Source: Burhinus oedicnemus (Eukaryota > Chordata > Aves > Charadriiformes > Burhinidae). From it: a stretch of 64,000 bases of DNA. The translations under genes were made by a program, and so were the position numbers. Below the pieces are notes generated by a model. That model was not told where the DNA came from and ran no database searches. It saw only the letters and a list, made by a program, of their open reading frames with translations. Shown in pieces: positions 9,247 through 27,040 of the stretch (position 1 is the first letter of the stretch; every line of letters begins with the position of its first letter). The stretch is taken from assembly GCA_008921705.1 (NCBI GenBank), contig VFFE01007626.1, positions 1,513,378 through 1,577,377 on the forward strand, read 5' to 3'.

Positions 9247-11663
9247 GTAAGATTGTTCTGACTACTACATACCTTTCTCTAGAAAGAAATCTTAATTATA
9301 GTTATTTGTATGCAATTGTGGGAAGTGCACTTAGTGTTTTGTTTGTCTACTGTAATGTTTATTCATATTATACTTAGAACAGACACTACATACACAGAAT
9401 TACCTGGTGGTTAATTATTTATCAGAGATCCTGACCAGCAAGATACAATTTATGAAGGATCCACCTATGATATTATGCACCAGTTACTTGAGATTATTCA
9501 AAAGAACTTATTTTTTCTGATAAACATGTTAGGAGTTCAGAGACCATTAAAATGCAATTTTTTTCCTGTAACCTGGTGCAGCACTTGAGCTCTAGATGAA
9601 AAAACAGTCACTGTTCTAGTTGTCTGTAAAATAGCATTAAGTGCAGGCAGCAGAAAATAGGTGGGTAATAATTTACTGTACTTGCCCATTTCAAATGAAA
9701 AGCACCTAAAGCCACATAAAGAATCTCATAAATGACCTATCTTCAGCAAAATTGGGCTTGTTTTCCCGTGTTTGCCCAGAACACATCAGGAGCAGCTTTA
9801 AAAATTTAATCCTCGCAGCATTCTTCAGCTGACACTCCCAGTGTATGTCAACTTTATTTCAGCTCTGTTAAGCACATTTCTTTCAGGACAGGTATATATT
9901 TAAATCCCTGTTTCCATGGCAACCAAGTACACTTATAAAATACACAATTCTTTATCTCTTCATTTAGTGGACTGTTTGGATTTCAACTGTCCAGGAAAGG
10001 AAGAATCTGATTTCACAAATAAGTGGGAAAATAACAAGAGAAAACATCTTAACAAAACTGAGTATGTCTGAAGAATCTGTTAAATGCGTTGCATGTTTAT
10101 ATGTTAACAAGAATATCTGGAATGAGTTTTTTAAAGCATGGAATGGAACCATTGTGGTCGTCTAATTTCACTCTATATTTAAGGAAATCGCTTGGCTTGT
10201 TACTATAGCTGGAGCCAGCACATTTAGGAAAGCTTCTAAAACCCCATGCAGAGTCAAGGCAACTTCTCACTATTAGAAAACTCCACTTCAGTGAAGTTGG
10301 GAGACAAACTCTTGCTGTTCTCTCTTGCAATATCCTTGCATCTTCTGCTAAGAGATGATACCGGACAGAATTCTGGTCTGGAGGGACTTGGCTCTCAACT
10401 ACATAGCCATGCTGACTGAGTGCTATCAATAGAGCTGAAACAAAACTATTTATTTCAGAGTAATTTATTGTCGGTGACATAGAGAAGCAGCAATGCTTTA
10501 ATGACCTGTGCTTTGTATCCTGGTTGGAACATTATTTCCCACTTAAATAATATGAAGCATTACTTTTGATGTTCTATTTCAGCCAATATAGTTAAATTAA
10601 AAAAACTTTCCCACAGTTTGTTGTAAGCAACACGATCTGGTCAGCTTTGAACCATAGGTCAAAGTATAACAAACCAACAGGATACTGCAGTGATCCAAGT
10701 CTAAATCATGTACTAAAAATACTTTTCCTGTTACATTACCTTGTGACTGCAGTAATTAAAATGCAGATAATCAAAGTTAGCTGTTGAGTTAACCTTCCAT
10801 GTGCACAGAGAGCAGAGCAAGTTCAGATCGCTTCAGGAAGAGCCATGTGTTTGGTTAGCTGCTCAAGTGAGAGTCACTACCCAGTGAGTCATGTTAGGGC
10901 TCCACCCACTGCAGTCCAAACATCAAGATTTCACACAAACCTTACAACTGAGTTGCCACCAGTATCTCTAGTTCTATTGCGTGGGACCACACCAAAAATA
11001 CAAGCTTCGCTCTTCCTCAAAGCACAGAAGGAGAACAGCAGGTTGTTCTGCTAGCCTGCTCAAAAGAGCAGCGTGTCCAATGTTTTTCACCGTCAATTTT
11101 TTAATCCTTAGGATTAAAACCACACATTTCAGAGGAGTTACTAATAGATGGCATATGTCCACAGGTTCACAAAATCACACACCAAAACACTACTTCCTCT
11201 TCGCAGCCGACTGAAGTATTCTGCCAAGAAACTTAAATGACTCAACTAACAAGGCAAACTTAGTGACCTTCATTCCAGTATACAGAAATAATCAGCAAAT
11301 GAAATTGTAATTCTGGCAGCATGAATTATATTTTTAAGTATCAAATTGCAGATAGTAAAGTCTGTTTGTTATTCTCAACAATATAGAACAATTAGTCTTA
11401 TCTCCACTTTCCAAGGCTTACAACCAAACACATGGCTTATCAAAGATCAATCACTGGATATACTGGGTCAGTTTGACACAATGTATGTTCTAAATTAGTA
11501 TAAACCACTTGGACATCCACAGAAGGCTTGACAAGGACAAATAATTAGTTAAACTGCATAAGACAGGAATTAGCATGAGCAAGGGTAAACAACTTGTAAG
11601 AAAGAACAAAGGCTGTGTTGAAAAGGGAATTTGTAGAATTCTGTTACATTGGTCTGGGATCAA

Positions 11664-11687
11664 CCTACTCGGTCTTAACCGAGTAGG
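11664..11687. repeat. Perfect 10-bp hairpin with 4-nt loop
   Basis: Arms CCTACTCGGT and ACCGAGTAGG flank the loop CTTA. The arms contain CpG, which is rare in the surrounding AT-rich sequence. Confidence 0.9.
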
Positions 11688-13333
11688 GCATAGAAGTTAG
11701 AAATAAGCTAATGATACCTGCTGACAAAACTCTGAGGTGTCACCAATACTGAGAATCCAAACCAGAAGAAATACATGGATCTAGATTTACTTTTTTTAAA
11801 TTAAAAAGTGTCATTGTGCCAGGTCACACATTTGAATGAATAATTTTCCTGGCAAATTGGAGTGCAGCTGCAAATGACACCAGGGGCAAGAGATTGGGGT
11901 GTTCAGTCACACTACATGACAGACACCAAGAAGCAAACAAGGGGTTTATAAAGGAAAGTATTAATGTATTCTTGTATTCATTGATCTATATGCTGATATT
12001 GGGTATGGTCTTTACCAACTCAAGTTTGAGAAAGACTGAAATTAACTTTAAAGTGGGCAGCTAAGTGATCAAGGCATAGACAGCATGTCAGAAGAAAGGA
12101 GATAAATCTTAGTACGTTTAGAAAAATGTAGGCTATAGTATGATGGCTACCTATAACAGATTACGTATAAATACCAGGAAGAGCATGAAATAAGAACTTT
12201 AGTAAGGACAAAGGAGTTATATTTAGGTATATTTAAAACAGAACTTAAGATACGGTTGGTCAAGACAGGAAAGAAGTGAATTTGTGATTCAGGAAACCTC
12301 TTCTAAGGTAAAGTTAGTGGACATGGGGAACCAGAGGAGATGGCAACAATGGAGCGTCTGTTAAACACACCAAATGAGCAGCACGATCTTCTTTCCCTAC
12401 CCAGAGAAACACATACTATAAGCCCTTTTCTTCAGTCACGTGGATTTAGAATGTCAAATTTCAATTGCTTTTTAGCTTAACCAGAAAACTGACAGTAACA
12501 TAATACTGTCTGCAAAGACTCTCTTTAGATCTTATTCTAATCCTAGTCACCACCACCACCAGAAGTTATGTGCAGCATTGATCCTAAGTACCTGATAGCA
12601 GTCACATGAAACCCGACTGTTCTGTACTGCCTATCCACTAATGTCTCTTGAAGAATCATCTAAATGTCATCTGCAAGCCTTGCAGCACAACAGAGCACAG
12701 GGAAACTAATTACCATGAGGTGTCTGCAGTTTCCATTGTGGTACACCGCCTTCTTTTTACTGCTGAGACTGTCATCAGTTAAGAAATACTGGAGTATTAC
12801 CAGCTCCCTCCTGCAATTTTAAGAAGGCATTTCTGTTAAAAATAGTTCATCCTGCAAGTACCGATTTTGGTAAGTAACACAGCGTACTTTCATGTGCTTG
12901 TGTGTTTTACATGCACTTGCTCAAAGATGCAAACAAGCACAGTCTTACTGTGCTAGGAAGATGCTAGAACAATGTGTAATGTCTGCATGCTAAGTAAACT
13001 GCGGGTTGTCAGAGGTCACCATGCTCACTGAAAAAACACAAGATTTCACTGCCTCTTTGTGCTGCAAAGAGATGCTTTGCTGAAACTCTGTTCCTTTGTT
13101 GAGCCTGACTGGGATTACATGTCTGAGAAGGGTCCAGGGCAACAAGGTGGACTGATTTTATACATTCCTCCAACTTTTCTAAGGTACGCAGTATACCCAA
13201 AGGGAACAAGAGAATCAATTGTAACGGTAAACACTGTTCTAAATATTGCTATGTGTATTGAGGAAAATAAGTTTTCAAGGAGAACTTTGGGCTGAGGTGA
13301 AAACCCGTGATCAGCTCAACTAAGCCAGGATAC

Positions 13334-13352
13334 AAAAAAAAAAAAAAAAAAA
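13334..13352 (+). repeat. (A)19 tract
   Basis: Nineteen consecutive A. The sequence upstream does not resemble a known retrogene or SINE, so I treat it as a simple repeat. Confidence 0.85.
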
Positions 13353-13554
13353 TCTTATAATCATTTGAACAATTAAATATTTGAGCACTAGGAGCTAGTA
13401 ACAGAGCCTTTTAAGCAACGTATTTTAAAGCCTAATACTTACCAGGAAAACATGCGCATTGCCAGAAATAAAGATGTGATACAGTAATGTCCAGTAAAGT
13501 TGTATTCATTCAGAGAAGCTTAACGTGTCACAGAGGACAGAAAAGTTCTTCATT

Positions 13555-13576
13555 ATATTAGTGAGGACACTAATAT
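13555..13576. repeat. Perfect 9-bp hairpin with AGGA loop
   Basis: ATATTAGTG and CACTAATAT flank AGGA. It is AT-rich, so chance occurrence is more likely than for the 11.66 kb hairpin. Confidence 0.85.
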
Positions 13577-15825
13577 GACTAAATATAATATACAGTGTAT
13601 ATAGAAGCATACCCAGAGAACTATCTCAACTATTTAAAGCTAGACTTTTGTCAGAGTTATTTCAAGCAATGCATCCTAAACAAACAAAAAAAGGAAAAAG
13701 TTCCCTAATAAATCCAAGAAATCTGTGGTTTACAAATCAATAGCAAGTTAAAGCTTTAAATCCTTGGTCATGTTTCTTGACTCCCAGGCTTTTCTCACCA
13801 GAATTTTCTATTGAACTTCAAGTCTTTAGATAGATTTCTGTAAAGTGGAACAATTTGAATAAAATACCTTTAGGAATTCCTGTCTAGCTTTTCAAACTCC
13901 AGAGGAGGAATGCCTCCTAGGTAATAATACAGCCCAGGCTTTACAATTAAGCAAAACGATGCATTACGTTTGAGTTTGCAATATTGTCCTTCATAAGACT
14001 GGCCACTGAAATTTGAAATCAGGCATTTAAAATTCCAGAGTCAAAGTGAGGGTCATAATGTGCTATTCAACCAGTAAAAAGGGACAGAATGGATGGGATC
14101 AGATAGTTTTTAAAAGAGCAAGTGTTTTTTTCCTACTCCAATTCCAAGCATTTGTCACTGTGCTGTCTGGCACGCAACCAAACCTATGGGTTATGGTCTC
14201 ATCTGACACCTCTGCTTTGCAGTTAATCTTTCTACCTAGGAAGACATAACCTCAGTCCCTTATGACATATCATCATTAGTCTTCAGGTACTTGAAAAGAC
14301 TGGCAAATTCCACAGTACCTTTTCTATATCAATGATCACAAATTGATCTTTCTTCTCAGAACGTAGCATTTTGTGCACAGCAGCTTATTAAATAGCATAG
14401 CATTAGAATTGTAGAGCATTTAAAATCTTTCTTCTTACATTTTATCAGTTGTCCTAACAGGGAATGGCAAGTTTACTCCAGAGGAGAGATCAGCAAAAGA
14501 ATATTATGCTTTCCCCTCTCTGCCCCGCAACTTTTTTGCAGTAGAGAGACTTACCCAGCTTTGCTGCTTGCTCTTTGCCTCCACCTATTTCAAGGCTTAC
14601 TTTATAAAACACTGTGACCTGAAAATTTGTGAAATAGTTAAATGGCTGAAGTTATGAATATTCAGTTTGAAGAAGAGAAGGGAAAACAAAACATTTTTAT
14701 TCAGACTAATAAAAAACAAGAGCCGAGTTTTAACACTTATTTAATGCTCGTGAATAACATTTTCAAAGAGATGAGAATCCTTGCTCTACCTTCAGTTTTC
14801 ATGTACCTTGTTGTTGCAATTAGAACTTAGAATTTAGCATTGAGTCACTGGAGGAATTCTCCAGATTGGAACAACCAGTACAGGATCTATAGATTTGTAA
14901 CCGGAGTCCCATTCTTGGATTTATCTGGCAAATTAGCACAAAAATTACTTTGGGAACACTGGCTCTGCAGGCTAACATTTCAAATTCATTTACCAAAACA
15001 GATGTGAGGCATCAGAAATAGTCCTTAGTAATTAGGTGGGAACAGTTATGTTGTAGAAGGACACTTTGACTCAGTAAGGCAAAACCTCCTCAGTACAGCT
15101 GAACAGACTTCTAAAGGTAATGTTACAGCTCAGATTGGTGTTGGCTTTCTTTCAGCTAGAACTCATTTAACATGAAATAGTTTGGGGAGAAAATAGGAAG
15201 CTTCCGTTCATGTAATTTTACCAGCAGTACAGGGTCATGAAACAGAAAATTCCTATTTGATTATCTTTTAACCTCAAAACTTCATGAAGTATAGTTTTGC
15301 GGTGGTTTTCTTCTTTTGCAAAGATGGAAACTCCAGTGGCCACACTTTTTCAGCCACAAATGCTTTCCAAGCCCTTTTAACCATGAACTCAGTTGCTGGT
15401 TTAATTCTCTGAACTCCACTTTATGAAGAGCTAATGCTATTGACCTTGATTTCCTTTCATAAAGGATCAGATATGCATAGAAATAATACCATAATGTTAA
15501 CCGAATTCACCGTTTCATACTCTGTCAGTACCCTGCTGAAGGGCATATACACAGTACCACTAATAAACCAGTGACAACTCTGTAGTCTTCCATGAAGAGC
15601 ATATTATGGGCAACACAAGAAGCCACGCTTTCAGTGTGCTTTAACAGTTGGGGAAAAAAAACCCCTGTAACGAAGTCTGCAGAATTGGAGTTGACTTGCA
15701 TCCACTCTAGTTTTCTTTCCTGATGTCATGTTATCCCCTCTTTCTTTCACAAGTGGATTCATTATACAATAAATGAGAACAGTTTTTTTCTGGACAGAAG
15801 CCATTCTTGCCATTGCAATGGAACT

Positions 15826-15831
15826 TTTATT
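15826..15831 (-). terminator. EIF3F: EIF3F polyadenylation signal AATAAA
   Basis: TTTATT on the plus strand is AATAAA on the minus strand, about 290 nt beyond the EIF3F stop codon. This gives a short 3' UTR with cleavage expected about 10-30 nt further left. It is the best-placed canonical hexamer. Confidence 0.65.
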
Positions 15832-16117
15832 TCAAATACATTCTTACAATAAAGCTGTGTTTTGTTATACAAGTAGATAAACCCAGGAGACAAAAGATTC
15901 ATGTATTCCATTTTAAAATATTGGGCTCAACTAAGCTGCAGCTGTTCCCCTTCATTTTCTAAACCATGTTAGGGATTTTTCAGGGCAATGGAAATAAAAA
16001 TATACCAAGTCATCTCAGTAATTAAATTACGGTCCAAGGAAATTTGTAACAACACCATAGAAAAGCATATCTGCTCATTCTTCAGGCCCTTTGAAGTGTA
16101 GGGTGGCAGAATTTTCT

Positions 16118-21055
<4,938 letters not shown>

Positions 21056-21250
21056 CGCCGCTCTCACCTTCTGTCTGTCAGGGCGGGAAGGCCTATTTAC
21101 TGGCTGTGGCGCTGTTGTTCACCGCGCTTGTTGCTAGATGAGGGCAGGGCTTAGTCCTGGCTGCAGCGCCGGGCGCTTGGCCGGTCAGGCAGCGGGGAGC
21201 CCTGGCGGTGCCTGGGGCTGAGGGCCCTGCTGGAGGTAGGCTGAGCAGGG

Positions 21251-24200
21251 CTGCGTGTCCCAGAGCTCCCCGTGGCATTCCAAGCCCCACCACCTCAGGG
21301 GTGTTGCTGTACACCTGGCCCTGCCTCAGCTGCCTGCGTTTCTCTGGCATGTTCTGGGTTGTGTGTCAGGCCCATATTGTCCGCTGTGGCTGGCGGCTGA
21401 GGCGTTTGGGTGGTGGCAGTGTGGTCCTGGCCGTGGTGGCAGGGCTGCTGCTGCTGGCTTGGCCTGCTTGTGGAGAGGGTAGGGGCAGCAGTGCTTCTCC
21501 TGCAGCCCTACAGCTGTATGGTGATGTGGGAAACCCAGCAGCCTGCAGGCATGGCACCGAGCTGCCACCGCAGTGAAGAAGGTTATCCAGTAGTGCTGTA
21601 TGTGAGGGCTATGCAGCCTGTAGAGTATTGGCCCCATGAGGCAGGGAAGTGCTGTTAGCCCAGTTTTCCAGATTTCTGTTGCCAGTGAGGCAAAGAAGAG
21701 TAAGTGGTTGCCAAGTATTGTGCAGAGAGCAAACACTGGTTACCTTTATCCGAGGTTTAATGGTTACCCAACAAATTGACTTCTTGGATATAATCTACCT
21801 AACTCACTTGTAGTGCCCCTTGTGTCCACTCAGGCAACAAACCTGTGTGGGTGGGCCATGTATGGTTGTAAAACGAAGTGTGTATGTCTTTGGTAACTGG
21901 TAAGAAGGCTGCAGTTGTTCAGAGCTTCCTTTCTGCCTTTTTTTGGCTATATGCTTGCAGCTGTTATCTTAACCGTTGCTGTGACATAGTAACAGATTTA
22001 CCTCTAAGTCTCTTAGTTCAAAACCTTTTATCACAGTTTGACAAACTTTAAGGGAGACCTTCAGGTATCATTGAAATGTTTGGGTTTTTTTGGTCTCAAG
22101 CAGTTATTTTACCACAAGTAAACTGGATGTGTGTGTATACATATAAATAAATACTGAAAGATCCAGAAGTTTCACATCCTGTCAAAATGCTTAGTACAGC
22201 AAAACTATGCCAGTCAAAAACTGCATCAGTTCTCTGGCACCACTTTGTCTATCAGGTGGCTGTTTGAATAATTGAGAATATTTCCAGGTAGTTATTTCCC
22301 AGGTGTAGCAGAGAGAAAAGTGCAGTGTTGGTTACTACCTTAGGTGCAATCATCTTTACTCTTCTAGAGATCCACTTTGGGCTCCTGACATACTCTTTCC
22401 CACATTCAGGTTACCAGTTAAAGTCATTTTAACATAAAAAAAGATTTTTATCATTACTGGTGGCTTTTGGAGTTCTCTGTTTCATTAGCTGAGGGGTGAA
22501 CATCATCAGTTGATGAGTAGTTTGTCATTGAAGACAGGCTCCTGAGTATAAAAGGAGCAGCTCAATAGAAAGATAATACATTCTGCCCATGTGCTAGCAA
22601 TTTGCTTCTTTTACATAAGTGGGAAACACCTGTCAAAGCTACAAAGGAGAGCTAATGCATGGGAACACGAACAGATTTTATCTCTTCATAAAAGCACTTC
22701 CTAGTCTGTGTATCAGTAAAACCTGGATCTCCTGTTCTTAGGTTTTCACTGTGCAGCCTTCATTTCTTGTAGGTGTGCCTGGGTCAAATTGCGTAAAGCT
22801 TTGAAATGTTTCTGTTCTTGGAGCTTTGATGTGTCATTGAGAAGTCTAATGTGTGAGGTGTTCTTGTTAGCAGCTGTTTGATCTCGTTTGCGTCAAACTA
22901 TCCTTGGTGCTTAATTTGACATAGTCAGCTGCAGATTCAGTTGAAACAAGCGAGGCTCTTTAGGACCTGCCCATTATACTTTTATGTTGCCACCTTAAAA
23001 ATTGGGCAGCGTAATATGGAGCTGCAGTTGTGCTTCAAAACTGGCAACTGCAACAACCTTCTTTCAATACGTTGATGTCAAACTCCTGGACAGAATACCA
23101 GAGAGTGTATGTAGTGAGTAAAGATGAATAGTCTGTATCTCAAAAGTCAAATCAGTGGTTGGCTCACACAAAGCCCACTTAATACAAAGATTGTATAAAT
23201 CTAATGATAAGAAAATCAATCATGTGATAGTGCTTGGAACAGATACGTCCAAACTACAAAACTGTTTTCCCTTGCTGAAGGACTACTGAAAACCAGAGAT
23301 CTTCATAATTAATATTGTTTCACAAAGTATTAGTTTACTTTTAGAGGGTAGTTACCAGTGACAGATATTAATGGTGCCTATTGTTGAAAACTTAGCATCC
23401 ATCTAGTGAGATGATTAAGATGTTTAGATACTACCCCATTACAGTAAAATCTGTCTGCATAGAGGAGAAACAGAAGACACATTCTCACATGAACATGGAT
23501 CAGTGTGGTAACTCAGGGTCTTCTGATTTTACATTTTTCCTTGCTTGGTTTCCCTGCATCTGATTTTGGTGGTGAATATAATTAACCTCGTAGCTCTGCT
23601 CTTGTGTGATTTCTCTTTATAGCTCTTAAAGTGTGACTGAGTCGTCGTTACTGCATTTGCTGTCATGTCAGCTGCATTTTCACAAATTACGTATAATTTC
23701 TTTATCATTAGCTATCTTCTCATCTTGTTTGTATTACTGGAAGCAACATCATCTCTTGCTCTCAGGAAAAATATTTCTTACCTTGCATTACAGGTAAAAT
23801 AAAATATTTACAATTTATTTGACTCATCATTTCAGGACGTAGTTTTATCTGGTTAGTTTCATGGGATTGAATCTGACATTTTTATTCCATTATTATAAGA
23901 ATTATTTTCTATTGCACATTCTAAGAAGTTAGTAGAGTCTCAGAGTTATTTCTGCCAAGAGAAAAATCCATCACTGAACTTAACGTTTATTTTATATAAC
24001 CGTGCTTATTTAAGAAAAAATGAATACCAGGTCTCATTTTCCAAATAATTTTGAGATCAAAGGACAGAAGTCCATTTCCCTGCCTGGAATTTCAAGTCTG
24101 TCTTTCCAGCCTTCATTGTGCTCACAGAGCTCCCTCTTCACCTTCTCTCACAGTTGAGTTACCAGCACTTTTGTTGTCTATTGTTTATCTGTGTTTTTCG

Positions 24201-26389
24201 GGATCCATATGTTGTGCCTTCTATCCTGGACTTTTATATGAGGTAGTCATGGGCAATGGTTTCAGGTTTTTGTTTGTTTTTGGGTTTTTTTCCTATTAGA
24301 AAAAGTAATAGTTCCCTTATTTAGTCTTAATGGAATATCTTAGATACTCATCTGCTTCCTGTGCATTTGGGATTGCCAAGAGATGACAGAGAGTTGTTAG
24401 CAGCAGTCAATTCCCAGCATAATGTGTCTGCTGATTCGGTTTCATATTAGCAAGAGGGATTCAAGCCCTTCCCTGCCCATAATGTTTTATGGGGCTACCT
24501 CAATTATTAGAGAAATAACACTGACTCATGGGACTACTGAGGTAATGCTTAGAGTGAAAGTCCAAATACTACCTAAAAATAATGAGGCCTAGTGTTAATT
24601 GTGTACCACACTGATAAAAGAATATACGTTCTCTAAAGTTAGAGTGGCAATGGAAGTTATCATCAGGCATTCAAAACCAGCACATTAGGGACTGCCACAT
24701 GCTTTTTAATCAATATGTGGAAATACAGAGATCCAAGCTGAAGTAAAAGTAACTTCACAGAATAAATTGCAGTGAAAAGTAACAGCGAAAACTTCACAGG
24801 CTGGTATACTTAGGGCAACGGATACTTTCATGGTCAGAGTTTTACACTTACTGAAGCAGGGAAAACAGAGACATGTATTGAACAAAGGATGGCTGTGGAA
24901 ATAAATAAATACCCCCAAACCTTGGTAAACCCCAAATGGTACAAACTAATTGGCTCAGACAAGTTTTGAAAATTTTAAATTGTCAAAATATGTCCCAAAA
25001 CTATTTAGCTGTTCGTGATTCTTCTATGTACCAGTTCCATTGCTTCTGATGACCAGTGAGAGATCTGTCAAAAAAGAGAGAAGGTGAACTACATTCAAAA
25101 GCTGCGGTAAAAAGGCATTTTGATCTAAACGGCAGATTTCTGTTGTTGCAGTACCATAACCCCTCAGACTTCAGTGGGAATGTATCAGTAATAACTTGGA
25201 ACAGGCTTTTCCTGAAGAGAGGGTGGGTTTGGTGCCTTTTTTTTTTTTTTTTGGTAATTCAGTGCATATTGTTGGGATCAATGGCTAACTGCTTTTATTC
25301 CAAATGCTGATAGGATATTCTGAATTCATACCATGCCTCTCCCCCAGTATGTACAATTGTGTGTTCATCCTGTTTTCCCAGATGAGTTTAACTCACTGAA
25401 AATGCTAGCCCTAACATTCTATATAAAAGCAACAGTGTATTTTATTATGAAGATCTGTATCACATTTGTATGTAAAAAACAGTGACTGAACTCATAAAAG
25501 CCCTTATGGAATTTATACAGTGAGGATACACCCTTGTCTAGATTATTTTTGGAAAAGTTTGTTTCAGCTGCTTTCAGGGCTGGGTCAAGATCATATAATT
25601 CTTTGATTATTAAATCAAGGTGTATAAAAAGGTAGTCCCGCATCCACTATTACCTCGCTGTTTGTACTGGCTGCAGGATATTCGAAGAGCCATGGCAGGG
25701 ACTAAGGCTGCTCAAACAATAATGGAAAAGCTTACAAGGCATAATCCCTGTGCAGACATTGCCACATAATGCAACTGTCATACCACAATTTGTTGAGGAA
25801 AATCAGAAATATTTAATAGCAATGCCCCAGCTTACATGTGCATATTGCAAACATTTGGATAAAGAGAGATGTTGCCAGACATTACTGGAGCAGACTCCTG
25901 CTTTTTGGACCAATTGTGTGAGGCATTTTTGTCACTTTATGCATTTAATGAGAAATCACTTACACTGCGCAGATCACCATGAATGCTTCAGACACATGGA
26001 TAGAAAGACATGAGAAATAGACTCTTACCTGAAGTGTACTATTGTCTAGGTTTTGGGTTTGAAAATGTAAGAAAAATGCAAGAAAGGAAATAAAAGGATG
26101 AAGCAAGAATAATATATATCTAGGACACGGAGAAAAAGAAACTGGATAACTAGAAATAGGATAGTTTGGGAAATATGTAACTCCTTGACATGTGAGATTT
26201 ATGGCCGATGAGTGATAGGAGATCTTGTGGTGGCTCCCAGAAGGGACCTGGAATAAGTGTTTACATGCCTGAAAAGCAGTTTGCTTTTCTTTCTGGCAAG
26301 ATCAATTAATCTAATAAAAGGTACTGCCAGCCTGGAGAAAGGTAATTCATCCAGGTGTTTTGCGAAAGGATGTGCTGAGCTGGCCCTCC
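21251..26389. other. Non-coding sequence upstream of EIF3F
   Basis: AT-rich after about 21.7 kb. I recognise no exon, RNA gene or transposon. A T16 tract lies at 25237-25252. The 87-codon frame at 25750-26013 (plus) has no known family resemblance. Confidence 0.6.
25237..25252 (+). repeat. (T)16 tract
   Basis: Sixteen consecutive T in AT-rich intergenic sequence. Confidence 0.85.
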
Positions 26390-26700
26390 AGGGATGGATG
26401 CTGGAGTCTCTTCCTGGCTGCGTATTTCCACCCGCGTTTGAAGACCGAAGCCTGCTGTGCCGGGCTTTCCAACATCACCGAAGGCCTCCTCGACAGAGGG
26501 CCACGGCCCTAGGGACGCCAAGGCCTGAGCTGCCGGTGTGCAGCGAGCGGGGCGGCTCGGTAGCGGTGCTCGGCCCGCCGAGGCGGCGGCCCGGGCTGGT
26601 CCCCGGGCTGCAGCGGGCGCCTCCCCGCCAGAGGGCGGCAGGCTCACGCCGTCTCACTCGCGTACAAGCGCTGCCTCGTAGCGGGTAATTAGTTCCAGCC
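26390..26700. promoter_or_regulatory. Orphan CpG island
   Basis: About 300 bp of CpG-rich DNA isolated in AT-rich sequence, 5.6 kb upstream of EIF3F, with no recognised exon. A plus-strand open frame (26257-26688, 143 codons) runs through it, but its C-terminal half is Arg/Pro/Ala-rich as expected from composition. The island could be a promoter of an unannotated RNA or an enhancer or insulator. It carries a CTCF-type motif and borders AT-rich DNA with homeodomain-type sites. Confidence 0.6.
26625..26638 (+). promoter_or_regulatory. CTCF-type binding motif
   Basis: CCGCCAGAGGGCGG fits the core pattern CCRSYAGRKGGCRS at all 14 positions. Occupancy is not shown by sequence alone. Confidence 0.5.
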
Positions 26701-27040
26701 CTCTTTCCCCTGGTCTGAAATCATTGCCTTTACATGAGTTTCATGCTTAATTGGATTTACTGATTATTGCTAAGAGATGCAATTTTATATTTCCTCTGAT
26801 ACTAAAGCAATTAGATAGTCATGAATACAAACCACATCCTTTGTAATCACTTAATGCTAATTAATTAGTCGCTTAACTCTGCCTGGTTTGAAGTGAGTAG
26901 CGTAAGTGGGAATTTGTGCATAGTGCTTTTTCAACTAATAGTTATTATACGTATTTGACTTGCCAGTTTCTTTCTTCAGTTAATAAAATTAAGGTAGAAT
27001 CAATGAGGTGGAATTCATTAATTTTACCTTAATTCTTCTG
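26680..27040. promoter_or_regulatory. AT-rich block with homeodomain-type sites beside the orphan island
   Basis: Contains TAATTAG (26686-26692) and the 12-bp palindrome CTAATTAATTAG (26857-26868), which includes the P2-type paired-homeodomain site TAATTAATTA. It also contains an inverted repeat, AATTAAGGTA at 26987-26996 and TACCTTAATT at 27025-27034. This looks like a possible enhancer, which is an inference. Confidence 0.35.

Larger units (their letters stand above)
9247..15810. other. Intergenic sequence between ANXA7 promoter and EIF3F 3' end
   Basis: AT-rich DNA with no recognised exon or RNA gene. It contains two short perfect hairpins (11664-11687, 13555-13576), an A19 tract (13334-13352) and a small (CAC)n run near 12548. 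The longest open frame (10480-10097, minus) resembles no family I know. Confidence 0.65.

Noticed and set aside
10097..10480. 127-codon minus-strand open frame
   Set aside because: No resemblance to a known protein, no start context or splice support, and AT-rich surroundings. A search against protein databases would settle it.
25750..26013. Cys/His-rich 87-codon plus-strand frame
   Set aside because: The Cys and His spacing does not fit a zinc finger, and there is no gene context.
26257..26688. 143-codon plus-strand frame through the orphan CpG island
   Set aside because: There is no recognisable domain, the second half is composition-driven, and no splice or promoter evidence ties it to a gene.
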